Assembly: GCF_900156105.1 (NCBI RefSeq)
Contig: NZ_FTMS01000004.1
Coordinates: forward strand, 1 to 64,000
DNA from: Alkalispirochaeta americana
GTDB lineage: Bacteria > Spirochaetota > Spirochaetia > DSM-27196 > Alkalispirochaetaceae
Reading direction: 5' to 3'
Length of the DNA stretch: 64,000 bases
Numbering within the stretch: position 1 is the stretch's first letter; each line of letters begins with the position of its first letter. This document shows positions 43,208 to 51,803 of this stretch, one piece after another. A model generated the notes under the pieces. It was not told the origin of the DNA, did no database searches, and was given only the letters and a program-made list of their open reading frames with translations. Both the position numbers and the translations under genes were made by a program.

Positions 43208-44467
43208 ATGTCCGATAATTCGAATCGACCTGATCCCGGCCAGGAAAAAGACTACGACCTTGAGTTCCGCGAGGGGAGAGACATCTCCGGCCGCTTTTCC
43301 ACACCCCAGAAGGTACTGATCGGCCTTCAGCACACCATGGCCATGCTGGGCGCCACCGTTCTGGTTCCGGTTATCACCGGTTTGAACGTATCGGCCACCC
43401 TTTTTGCCGTTGGTGTGGGTACCCTGATCTTCCATTTCTTCACCAAGGGTCGCGTCCCCGGTTTTCTGGGGTCCTCCTTCGCCTTCATTGCTCCCCTGCT
43501 TATCGCTGCCGAGACCTTGAGTCTGCAGCATGCCCAGGCGGGTATCATCGGTGCCGGTATTGTCTACGTCCTGGTGGGGCTCCTGGTTCAGTGGATTGGT
43601 CCCGAGCGGGTGGCCAAGGTTTTTCCGCCCATCGTTACCGGGCCGGTCATTATGGTTATCGGACTGGGCCTTGCTCCTGTGGCAATGGGCATGGCCGGTG
43701 GTCACTGGGGAGTTGCTGTTCTCACCCTCCTCGCCGCCGTGGGAATCACCATGTTCGGCAAGGGAATCATCAAGGTTGTTCCCATTCTGGGTGGTCTGGT
43801 TATCGGGTATATCGCCGCCACTTTTCTGGGGCTGGTTGATTTCAGCGGCATCGCCCAGGCTTCCTTTATCGGGCTTCCCGGCTTTACCCTGCCCAAGTTC
43901 AGCCCCCAGGTGCTCCTGATCGTCACCCCTGCGGCGATCGTCTCCGTTATCGAGCATATCGGTGATATCCTGGCTATCGGGAATACCATTGATCGCGATA
44001 TGAAGACCGATCCCGGTATTGCCCCCACTCTCTACGGAGGCGGTGTGGCCACGATTATCTCGGGTCTGCTCGGTGGTCCCTCGCTCACAACCTACGGCGA
44101 GAACATTGGTGTTCTGGCGATCACCCGTGTGCACGCTACCTTTGTGGTGAGTATGGGTGCAATCTGGGCTATCGTTATGGCCTTTATCCCCAAGGTTGAG
44201 GCTCTCATTCAGTCGATTCCCGGGCCTGTTATCGGGGGTGTGTCGATCCTGCTCTACGGTATGATCGCCGGGGTTGGTATCCGCACGCTTATCGAGGGCA
44301 AGGTGAGTCTTATCAAGCCGCGCAACCTGATTATTGCCAGCGTGATCCTGGTTATCGGCGTGGGCGGCGTGGCTTTCACCGTTGTGGAAGGGCTGGAGCT
44401 GAGCGCTATGGTTCTTGCTGCCGTTACCGGTATTATCCTGAACCAGGTTCTTCCCCAGGAGGCGTAA
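43208..44467 (+). CDS. uraA: Uracil/xanthine permease (NCS2 family)
   Basis: 419 aa from ATG 43208, behind AAGGAG; the open frame further upstream is not coding. About 14 TM segments. [23 protein letters not shown], the [11 protein letters not shown] helix, [13 protein letters not shown] with the substrate-contacting Glu, and [23 protein letters not shown] are the NCS2 uracil-permease signatures. It imports uracil (or a close base) with H+. A strong terminator follows. Confidence 0.92.
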   Translation: MSDNSNRPDPGQEKDYDLEFREGRDISGRFSTPQKVLIGLQHTMAMLGATVLVPVITGLNVSATLFAVGVGTLIFHFFTKGRVPGFLGSSFAFIAPLLIAAETLSLQHAQAGIIGAGIVYVLVGLLVQWIGPERVAKVFPPIVTGPVIMVIGLGLAPVAMGMAGGHWGVAVLTLLAAVGITMFGKGIIKVVPILGGLVIGYIAATFLGLVDFSGIAQASFIGLPGFTLPKFSPQVLLIVTPAAIVSVIEHIGDILAIGNTIDRDMKTDPGIAPTLYGGGVATIISGLLGGPSLTTYGENIGVLAITRVHATFVVSMGAIWAIVMAFIPKVEALIQSIPGPVIGGVSILLYGMIAGVGIRTLIEGKVSLIKPRNLIIASVILVIGVGGVAFTVVEGLELSAMVLAAVTGIILNQVLPQEA

Positions 44468-44510
44468 CCTCTCTTCTCCAGGCCCGGCACCGGGCTCTTT
44501 CTCACACCAG

Positions 44511-44539
44511 CCGGCAGGAGCGATCCTGCCGGTTTTTTT
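44511..44539 (+). terminator. Rho-independent terminator of the uracil permease gene
   Basis: CCGGCAGGA-GCGA-TCCTGCCGG, a 9-bp perfect stem with a tetraloop, directly followed by seven T. It lies 44 bp after the stop codon. Confidence 0.95.
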
Positions 44540-44779
44540 GTGTCTCCTTTGTGGCTCCCCTGGCAGCGGGGCCAGCTGTATTATATTACCAAAAAAATTA
44601 TGTATTTTTTTATCTAAAAATCCGGTTTTTCCCGGAGACGGGGATATAGTCTCACTGGGCGTTGCCTCGGTGATCCCGTTTCCGAGAAAAAGATAGACCT
44701 GACCAGGAGGGCACAAGCCATGTATCTGTAGCTCTACAAGGATTGAAAACGACAAAAAAACATTTTAAGGGAGATTTTT
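44540..44779 (+). promoter_or_regulatory. AT-rich leader of the Asp-rich lipoprotein gene
   Basis: Contains A/T tracts (44582-44630), a CCGGTTTTTCCCGG-like hairpin near 44630 and no gene. AAGGGAG precedes GTG 44780. AGGGCACAAGCC resembles part of a c-di-GMP riboswitch core, but the rest of that motif is absent. The promoter cannot be placed with confidence. Confidence 0.3.
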
Positions 44780-45547
44780 GTGAAAAACAAAGTATGTAAA
44801 TCGATTCTTGCTGTTATGTTTACTGCCCTGGCCGTGGTTCTTGTGTCCTGTGATGATCTGGTCAGTAGCAGCAGCAGTTCCAGTTCCAAGGCAAACCCGG
44901 GCCACCTGGGAGAGTCTTTTACCCTGCCTGTCGGGGAGATCTGGGGGTGGCCCAGCGAACAAAGCGCTACAATCGAGGCGAGGATTAATATCCCCGGAGG
45001 CATGTCCTTCCCTATTACCAGTCGTCCAGAGGTTACCGGGGATTTCCCAGCTATGGAAATCACAGCGCCAGAGGATACGGATGGTATGTCTGTTATATCC
45101 GCCATCCTTGATTCCGACGATTTTACTTGGAGTGACCCCGAGGCAAGGATCGCGTTTCTCGAGATAACTGTAGTTGGCTATCAAGAAACCCTGGGGGAGA
45201 TCTACCGCGAGTACTACGACTGGGAGGAAGACGATGACGGGAATGACATATTCGAGGAGATAATTGATGTTGAATGGTGGTACGTCACTGCCGATACTTC
45301 GTTCCGGGGTACCATTGAGGACGACGAGTGCGAGGACGAAGATGAGTGCGAGGACGTTATTCCTCTTGTTGTGAACCTGGACCTCCGACAAGGATGGAAC
45401 CGCGTGGTTACTCGTTTTTACGCGTCCGACTCCAGGGAAGAAGCAACCATGACGGTCGGAGCCGAACCGGCGGGGGTCTACTGGGAATACTGGGAACACG
45501 ATGACGATGACGATGACGATGACGAAGGAAACGGCGACATAGACTAG
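44780..45547 (+). CDS. Acidic lipoprotein, function unknown
   Basis: 255 aa starting at GTG 44780. Lipoprotein signal with lipobox LVSC (MFTALAVVLVSC), then a linker of eight Ser (DLVSSSSSSSSKA). The mature part is rich in Asp/Glu: clusters DWEEDDDGND and EDDECEDEDECED, and a terminal run of eight Asp. The Asp run is encoded by four GATGAC hexamers, a possible slippage site. It resembles no family I know. The clusters could bind Ca2+ or other cations, as an inference from composition. It is alone, between a terminator and a convergent gene. Confidence 0.7.
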   Translation: MKNKVCKSILAVMFTALAVVLVSCDDLVSSSSSSSSKANPGHLGESFTLPVGEIWGWPSEQSATIEARINIPGGMSFPITSRPEVTGDFPAMEITAPEDTDGMSVISAILDSDDFTWSDPEARIAFLEITVVGYQETLGEIYREYYDWEEDDDGNDIFEEIIDVEWWYVTADTSFRGTIEDDECEDEDECEDVIPLVVNLDLRQGWNRVVTRFYASDSREEATMTVGAEPAGVYWEYWEHDDDDDDDDEGNGDID

Positions 45548-45635
45548 CCGCGCCTTCCCTCCAATGCCCTGGCCTCGGGGAGGGGAAAGCCCTCCCCGAG
45601 ACCGGGACCCGTTGACTCCGTCCGCTGCCAGAATA

Positions 45636-47747
45636 TCAGAAGCGGCGGACGGGGCGGACTCGCGGACTGTTAGTACCGCCATTGCTCCGCGATCTGGTTC
45701 CTGCCTGAGGTGTCACGGATGCTGAGTCAGACACATGAACGAAAAAGGCATTACCGTTCATGTCTCCATGTCCATATCCGCCATTATACGTGGTAGAAGT
45801 CCAGTATTGGCGAGTTGCGCCAGAACCGAATCTCATTCCTGCGATTTCCCATACTGATGTTCCCGCAGAATTGCGGGCATTTGCTATTTCAATTAACTCG
45901 GACGCTGATGGCAAGTACCAGACCGCATTCAGATCTGTAATAGTGGTTGGTTTGAGTCCCCCAATGTCTGATTCTCGTGCTTGTCTTGCTACCGTCTCAC
46001 TACCATGACCAGAACCTGCCCAAGCGATGATTTCTGCCGTGGAAGGTCGGCCACCGCCTAACACATCGAGCGTCTTAAGGAGGTCGAACTTTCCATGGGC
46101 TGCGTTGCCTGACCCAGGGTCTGTAGTAAAAACGGTTTGCCAATCTGTTCCTGATGATAACCAACCCGGATTAGGATTTGGGTTCTGGACCGTATCCTCA
46201 GGTTCTTCGACTGGTGCCACAGCAAGAAAACGCCAGTTTGTGCTTTCATTTGTGATAGACGCTTCAACAAGCTCATTGCTTTGGGGCTGTGTTCTCTGAG
46301 GCTCGCTGCCCCCAAGGATATGGAAGATAATGCCTTGATTGCCTGGCAGTACTTCACCAATTTCATACTGCGGAATCCAGCCAGCATACAGTGTCAGAGG
46401 TCCCGTCACAGAGTCGATGGTGAACGAATCCGAGCTATTTGCTCCAGTGGAAACCTTGTTCGAGACAAAGAATTCCGGTGCATCACCCTGCTCGGTAAAC
46501 CAGCCACCAAAAACGTCGTGCTGGGCGCGAGCTGTACTAATCCCCGGAGCCTCAATAACCATGGCTACGCCGTCGGCGGTCACATTCGTAAGAATCGTAG
46601 TTTGAACGTGCTGAGAAAGGCCAGCCAGAGAACCTCCATTGGGATCGAACGTAATTCCCGTCTGCCACTGGGCGTACAGAGTGGTATCTGCTGTAGCATT
46701 GGTAAACCAGTCGTCTCCGCTGTAATCTGGATCGAAAAACCAGTCGTTGGCGAAGGTCAGGTTACCCCGCGTGGGTTCAGGTAGCTGTGTCTCACTGCTC
46801 ATGCCCCACCAGCCAACGTTGTTGGCAATCGGTATATCAGCAAATGCGTCGCGAGTTACCACACCACTGGACATGGTTCCACCGTTGGCATCGAAGGTTA
46901 TGGTGTACACCTGTCGTGGCGTGTAGGTAATGCTCACTGGGCGCAGACCCGCAACTGGACCAGACCCGTTGGCAGCGAAGGTTGCTAAATATTCACCTCC
47001 ATTATTGAACACAAACTGCCACACTGCGGGAGTCCCGGCAGGGGGGCTATTGGCGTTTCTGGAGTAGGAAACGGTTTCACTTTTCCATTCCCAGACGCGC
47101 TGGTTGGAGCTCACCGTCCACGGAGCCGAAAGGGCATCCTGAAAGTAGGCCGTGCGCTCAAAGGGAAGTACGTCACGAAGGTGCATCACTGGTCCATCAA
47201 CCGTCCTCGTTCCGGTTCCTGGTTCGACAAAGGTCACCTGCGCGGCAATGTTGTCAAACTCCGGCAGCCAGCGGATATAGAGGGTAGTATTTTCGTTAAA
47301 GGTCGCCTCGAAGCCTGGAAGATACCAGCCATCATCGGGCTCTGAAGAGCTTGGATTCATTATGCGTTCATACTGTGAACTATAGGGCTCTGTCGACCAG
47401 CCCGAAGCATGGTAGGTCAATGCCCCCCCTCCCGGACCAGGCCCTGTTGCCGTAAAGCCGATCCCCTGATCAAGCCGAAGGGGAACGCCGGCGGTTGCCG
47501 CAATGGGTGCCGGGGCAGAGTGGCTGGTAGAAAGTGTCATACCCTCGCCGGCATCCGTATCCAGCACAAAGGTTATGGTGATGGGTGTTGGCGCCACATC
47601 CCCTACAAGATCAGTCGTCCCTCCGGAACGTGTGCTGGAGCCCATGGGGTTGGCGCATCCAGCCAGAACTGCAGCAAGAACGATCGTTGCCGGGATGAGA
47701 TAGCGCACCATGGCGTGTCCTGTCTGCTGAAATCTTCCTGTGGTCAT
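45636..47747 (-). CDS. Large lipoprotein with InlB-type repeats and a C-terminal Lcl/DUF1566-like domain
   Basis: 703 aa from ATG 47747, nine bases after GGAG. Lipobox LAGC (VLAAVLAGCANP). Beta-rich InlB B-repeat units recur, such as ITFDANGGTMSS...LYAQW and ITFDPNGGSLAGL...LTLYAGW. The C-terminal ~170 residues have WYLPSASELIEIANA, YWTSTTYNGG and a terminal RVRPVRRF, as in Lcl/DUF1566 C-type-lectin-like domains. It is probably surface-exposed and adhesive. No diversity-generating reverse transcriptase lies in this window. Confidence 0.78.
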   Translation of the reverse strand: MTTGRFQQTGHAMVRYLIPATIVLAAVLAGCANPMGSSTRSGGTTDLVGDVAPTPITITFVLDTDAGEGMTLSTSHSAPAPIAATAGVPLRLDQGIGFTATGPGPGGGALTYHASGWSTEPYSSQYERIMNPSSSEPDDGWYLPGFEATFNENTTLYIRWLPEFDNIAAQVTFVEPGTGTRTVDGPVMHLRDVLPFERTAYFQDALSAPWTVSSNQRVWEWKSETVSYSRNANSPPAGTPAVWQFVFNNGGEYLATFAANGSGPVAGLRPVSITYTPRQVYTITFDANGGTMSSGVVTRDAFADIPIANNVGWWGMSSETQLPEPTRGNLTFANDWFFDPDYSGDDWFTNATADTTLYAQWQTGITFDPNGGSLAGLSQHVQTTILTNVTADGVAMVIEAPGISTARAQHDVFGGWFTEQGDAPEFFVSNKVSTGANSSDSFTIDSVTGPLTLYAGWIPQYEIGEVLPGNQGIIFHILGGSEPQRTQPQSNELVEASITNESTNWRFLAVAPVEEPEDTVQNPNPNPGWLSSGTDWQTVFTTDPGSGNAAHGKFDLLKTLDVLGGGRPSTAEIIAWAGSGHGSETVARQARESDIGGLKPTTITDLNAVWYLPSASELIEIANARNSAGTSVWEIAGMRFGSGATRQYWTSTTYNGGYGHGDMNGNAFFVHVSDSASVTPQAGTRSRSNGGTNSPRVRPVRRF

Positions 47748-47939
47748 AAAATCTGTCTCCTTCAATCAGACGAAATAGTCTGTAATTGAAAATTCCACAG
47801 AGTCGGACGCAGGACATCTACCATATGGTATAAAAGCATATAATTTTACTCAGGAATTCGCCGAATGCCCCGAATCACGGCCGGAACTGTCACGAAAACC
47901 TCCCCCGGGGGTCAGGGGTTTTAGTATATTATCCGGGAA

Positions 47940-49649
47940 ATGCTTATCGGGACCCCGGGATCTTCGCAGGACACCACCTCCGGACAGGGGAGTTCACCAC
48001 GCCTTAAGGCGCTGGTGCGCGCCGTGGCTGACGGTACGGAAGAGTTCGAGCGCCTCTCGCGTGAGCTGCTGCCGCTCCTGCAAAGCACCAGCGAGTTGCC
48101 GGCCCATATCGCGCTTGAGCTCTCCACCGCGCTCATAGAGCTGGAGGCAGATAGCTCAGCAGATGATCAGTTGTACGCCCTGGTGAACAATCACGGTGCT
48201 GCAGCACTGGCACTGGCCAGGTCCGGTCAGATCCTGGCGGCCAACGCCCCGGCATCGGCCTTGTTCGGCCTCGCAATTGGCGACGGCTTAAGCGCCCTGC
48301 AGATTAGCAGAGACGATTTCGACCGCTTTGCCCGGCGTCTTGCAACAGCACCCGGGGCGAGCCTTATTAAGGCCTTCCGCGCCACACCAGCCTCACGCAA
48401 CCTTCCGGTCCTCTTTTCCGGCACCTACAGCCCCGGATATCAGGCTTTTCTCCTCAGGGCACTCCAGAACTACTGGCCCGATTCGGTGGATCACGCCCTG
48501 GCGGAGCTCTTTGGCCTCTCGGCGAGCGAGCGTGAAGTTCTCAGGGGCCTCTCCTGGGGACAGACAAGCGAACAGATTGCGGCACAGCGCTTCCGCTCTA
48601 CCGGGACAGTACGGCAGCAGGTCAAGAGCATTTTGCAGAAACTTGGAGCAGACACCCAGCTGGAGGCCGCAACCATGGCGGCTGCAGCCGCTGCTACCGC
48701 TGCGGCCCACGAAGAGCCGGGGGGCGGCACCAGTGGCCCCTTGCCCCAAAACTCCCGGGAGTTCCCCCTGGAGCTGGGCAGTTTTCTCCGCGACGGCCGG
48801 CCTGTGGGGTACCGCCGCTTTGGCGACCCCTCCGGAAAGACGGTCATCCTCTTTCATGGCCCCTCCTTCGGTGCCGGTGAGTATGCTGCGGACAGACGGT
48901 GGGCCCGCGAAAACCGCCTGGATATCCATGCTGTGGAACGACCCGGTTACGGACGAACCCAGGTTCCTTCCAAAGACGAGGATATCCTGAGCTGTCATAT
49001 CAGGGATCTTCAGGCGTATCTCGGGCAGTCAGCAATCACGCCGGTGGCTCTTCTGGCACATGAAGTGGGCCTCATCCCGGCTCTCGCGTGGCTTCACCGA
49101 TACCCCGGACACCTGCGCTGCCTTCTCGGGGTGTCCGCAGCCCCCCCTTTCAGGGAACTGGAGCAGATTAATGCCATGCCGGAGCACCAGGCGATCTTCC
49201 TTCAGGCAGCGCGGCAGGCTCCGTGGCTGGCCCGTCTCATGACCAGGCTCCTCACCATCCGCACCCGGCGCCTGGGCGTAGAGCGCTGGACCGATGTTAT
49301 CTTCAAGGGGCTGGAACCGGACGCAGCCGTAATGAAACGTCCTGGTCTTCGTTCCGGCATCATTGGAAGCTACAGCTTCTACCTCAATCAACTCGGGGCC
49401 GGGTTCGAGCTGGATCTGCGCATGATGCTGGACGATTGGAGCCCCCTTGTTTCCGGTTTACCGATGCCCACGCTTCTCATGCACGGTGATCACAACCCCA
49501 CAACTCCTCTCAACTACCTGGAAATCTTCCGGAGGCTCAACCCCGCCGTCTGCATAGAACCGGTCGACGGCGCGGGGCTCACACTGGCCGTCTCGCATCC
49601 GGAGCTGATTTACCGGCGGCTTGCCGGGTTGCTCGAAATCCGGGGGTAA
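47940..49649 (+). CDS. LuxR-type HTH regulator fused to an alpha/beta-hydrolase-fold domain
   Basis: 569 aa. Residues 1-190 form a PAS-like sensory part (ALALARSGQILAANAPASALFGLAIG). The LuxR/NarL HTH follows (~195-240: LFGLSASEREVLRGLSWGQTSEQIAAQRFRSTGTVRQQVKSILQKL). A hydrolase fold then occupies ~285-569 (VILFHGPSF, VERPGYGRT, PTLLMHGDHNPTTP). The nucleophile elbow is AHEVG, not GxSxG, and the catalytic His is not seen (GAGLTLAVSHP), so hydrolysis is unlikely and ligand sensing more so. ATG 47940 lies only 10 bp after TATATT, so the mRNA may be nearly leaderless. Convergent with the PTS operon. Confidence 0.82.
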   Translation: MLIGTPGSSQDTTSGQGSSPRLKALVRAVADGTEEFERLSRELLPLLQSTSELPAHIALELSTALIELEADSSADDQLYALVNNHGAAALALARSGQILAANAPASALFGLAIGDGLSALQISRDDFDRFARRLATAPGASLIKAFRATPASRNLPVLFSGTYSPGYQAFLLRALQNYWPDSVDHALAELFGLSASEREVLRGLSWGQTSEQIAAQRFRSTGTVRQQVKSILQKLGADTQLEAATMAAAAAATAAAHEEPGGGTSGPLPQNSREFPLELGSFLRDGRPVGYRRFGDPSGKTVILFHGPSFGAGEYAADRRWARENRLDIHAVERPGYGRTQVPSKDEDILSCHIRDLQAYLGQSAITPVALLAHEVGLIPALAWLHRYPGHLRCLLGVSAAPPFRELEQINAMPEHQAIFLQAARQAPWLARLMTRLLTIRTRRLGVERWTDVIFKGLEPDAAVMKRPGLRSGIIGSYSFYLNQLGAGFELDLRMMLDDWSPLVSGLPMPTLLMHGDHNPTTPLNYLEIFRRLNPAVCIEPVDGAGLTLAVSHPELIYRRLAGLLEIRG

Positions 49650-49672
49650 TCCAGGAGAGATACCGCCTCTGT

Positions 49673-49700
49673 CAGGTATCAGGCATCAGGTATCAGGCAT
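49673..49700. repeat. Two exact 14-bp tandem repeats
   Basis: CAGGTATCAGGCAT occurs twice head to tail, followed by a further CAGG. It sits between the convergent LuxR-type and PTS-regulator genes. Confidence 0.9.
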
Positions 49701-51799
49701 CAGGGAAGCAGAGCCCGACGACCGAAGAGGCTCAAAAGCGCTGTCTGGATCTCCGCACGATCACTGTGGATGAGATGGTGAGCGAACCCCGGGTGATCGC
49801 TCAGCGCGACTACCAACTCGGACAGGACCTGCGTCTGTGGCGCAGGAGTTGATGGCGGTGCCACAAGGACCAGCACGGTCGGAAGAGTCGCCCCGCACCG
49901 TAGTACGCCTGCCCGGGGTTCCGGGACGCCCTTCGATCTACAGTGCAGTATTTGAATATTATACTCCTCGAAAACGAGACTCCCGTAGGACTCGCGCCGT
50001 TCGAAATCCGCCTGGAGTTGTTGTGGATCGCAATCTCCCCGACGGGTAAGATATTCAACGGCAACCACAGTTGCATCAGCATTTGCCGGCAACTCCGCCA
50101 CGAAGAATCCGTAAACCATGTTCATGATGGTTGGCAGCGAGAGCGCCGCCGAATCAAAAGCGCCACTGCCCTTGGGTGGCCCCGGGGGAGATGCGGGTCC
50201 GGGGGTGTCAGATGATTTCGGGGATATCACCCGACGGCCAAGCCCGCGCACCGCTTCTGCTATGGTCTCCCGAAGCTGTTGCGGGGATGTATCACCGGTC
50301 ACAACAATACCTGGAGTGTCACCGATCTCTACAGGAAAAGTGGAGATCACCAGATCATATCCGGTCGAGATTTCTTCAGCTTGCAGGCGGCCCGCCCAGC
50401 GGGTATCAACGAGAGCACCCGGAGGTAAGAGCTCACGAGTGATAGCGGCCAGATACGACGACATTCCCAACCCTTCGTAACACATGATCTTCACCCGGAG
50501 ATCCGCCGAACGCCTCCGGCGAAGTCCCGAGAGTTTCGCAGATAAGGCGAACCCGGCCTCGCCTAGTTCGTTAGCCAGCAAAGCGCGAAGGTGCGGCGCC
50601 CCGGAGAGCATCCCGCCAAACTCACGGAGCACCTCATCCAGGAGCAATCCATAGTCATCCCGCTCGTTTGGTAACTGTTCCAGCTCGACCAAATCAGCAT
50701 TGGAAAACTCGCTCCATCGAGGTATGCCCAGGGAAACACGCCGCACAGCCGCCGCAATACTCATGCGCAGATAGTTCAACAGCGAGCGGTCGTCGTGTAA
50801 CCAGAGGTGTTCACGTTGCTCTACGGCGGTAAGTGTCCGTTCCAGGACCGCATCCACACCGGGACCTATGCTCCCGGTCACCACACTTACCTCGATGTCC
50901 GGGATCTCGGCAGCCTCAGCAGCTGAAAGAAGGCGGCCGAGAACCTCAATTTCGCCACCGGGGGTCGGTCCTCCCAGCATATCCCCAAAGGCGGCGGTCG
51001 CCGCAATCCTGGCTGCATCAAGAAAAAGTTGCGGGGTTTCTATCTGAGATTGCGGGATCCCTGTTACAGGTCCCAACTCCGGGAGCCTGCGTCTGACGAC
51101 ATACATGTAACCGTACACGAGGCTGGAGAAGGAGGGGGCAAATCGAAATCCGCAGGACTCTTCCGCAGCTGCGATTCCCCGCATGATTTGTCCCGCAGGG
51201 TTGTATATCCCCAGGGATGAAAGCAAACGCCCGGCCGCTGTTCGTTCCTGTTTTACCCTCCCATAATCCCCCCGTTTCGTCTCCCGCACGACCAGGTTGC
51301 GCGGGAATATCCGGGGAAAGACGGAAAGAAAGAGCATTCGCGCCCGATACTCGTCACACTCCAGCCGAACGCCCACACCCTTCTGGCGTCCGATACCGAC
51401 ACCGGGGGCCAAGTGTGGCTCCAGAACAGAGAGGTCGGAACTAACCGAGGAGTCACTGACCATAAGCGAGTGCGCAAGTTCCGAGATCTTGATCCATCTT
51501 CCCGAGGCGATCAGATATAGAAGGATAAGGAAGGGGCGCCGACTTGCGACACCGGCGCGAGCTGGATGATCTGCAACGCCCGGCGAGAAATCACCCGGAA
51601 GCGCATCAATCAGCCGCACGCCGTACCCGCGCCGCCGCTCGAGACGGATCCCGCGTAGCGCAAGGCTTCTTTCCAGACGCTCGATATCACGGTGAATGGT
51701 TCGCACCCCGGCGCCGGTTATTTCGGCAATCCGCTCAATGGTGATGTAGTCCGTTTCGCCAGAGAGCAGCTGCAGAATGAGCGGAAACCGGTCCTCCAT
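49700..51799 (-). CDS. MtlR/BglG-like PTS-controlled transcriptional regulator
   Basis: 699 aa. Two N-terminal HTH units (ITIERIAEITGAGVRTIHRDIERL; KISELAHSLMVSDSSVSSDLSVL), a PRD-like middle (~185-400), an EIIB-like domain (IMCYEGLGMSSYLAAITREL) and an EIIA-like C-terminus with the phospho-His candidate in NIQILHCRSKGV. The usual PRD histidine is not evident at LLNYLRMSIAAAVRRVSLGI. It is last gene of the PTS operon and presumably activates it in response to phosphorylation by the co-encoded PTS proteins. A ~35-residue Pro/Gly/Ser linker separates EIIB and EIIA. Confidence 0.82.
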   Translation of the reverse strand: MEDRFPLILQLLSGETDYITIERIAEITGAGVRTIHRDIERLERSLALRGIRLERRRGYGVRLIDALPGDFSPGVADHPARAGVASRRPFLILLYLIASGRWIKISELAHSLMVSDSSVSSDLSVLEPHLAPGVGIGRQKGVGVRLECDEYRARMLFLSVFPRIFPRNLVVRETKRGDYGRVKQERTAAGRLLSSLGIYNPAGQIMRGIAAAEESCGFRFAPSFSSLVYGYMYVVRRRLPELGPVTGIPQSQIETPQLFLDAARIAATAAFGDMLGGPTPGGEIEVLGRLLSAAEAAEIPDIEVSVVTGSIGPGVDAVLERTLTAVEQREHLWLHDDRSLLNYLRMSIAAAVRRVSLGIPRWSEFSNADLVELEQLPNERDDYGLLLDEVLREFGGMLSGAPHLRALLANELGEAGFALSAKLSGLRRRRSADLRVKIMCYEGLGMSSYLAAITRELLPPGALVDTRWAGRLQAEEISTGYDLVISTFPVEIGDTPGIVVTGDTSPQQLRETIAEAVRGLGRRVISPKSSDTPGPASPPGPPKGSGAFDSAALSLPTIMNMVYGFFVAELPANADATVVAVEYLTRRGDCDPQQLQADFERRESYGSLVFEEYNIQILHCRSKGVPEPRAGVLRCGATLPTVLVLVAPPSTPAPQTQVLSELVVALSDHPGFAHHLIHSDRAEIQTALLSLFGRRALLP

Positions 51800-51803
51800 A
51801 CTG

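Noticed and set aside
43187-44755. Long minus-strand open frame opposite the uracil permease
   Set aside because: Low-complexity, polar translation mirroring a membrane-protein gene; the plus-strand NCS2 permease is unmistakable.
44680-44760. Possible c-di-GMP-I riboswitch (AGGGCACAAGCC)
   Set aside because: Only a short piece resembles the core; the second conserved strand (GACGCAAAGCC-type) and the paired stems are missing.
45636-46000. Diversity-generating retroelement variable region in the Lcl-like domain
   Set aside because: No reverse transcriptase, template repeat or adenine-specific mismatch pattern is visible in the window.
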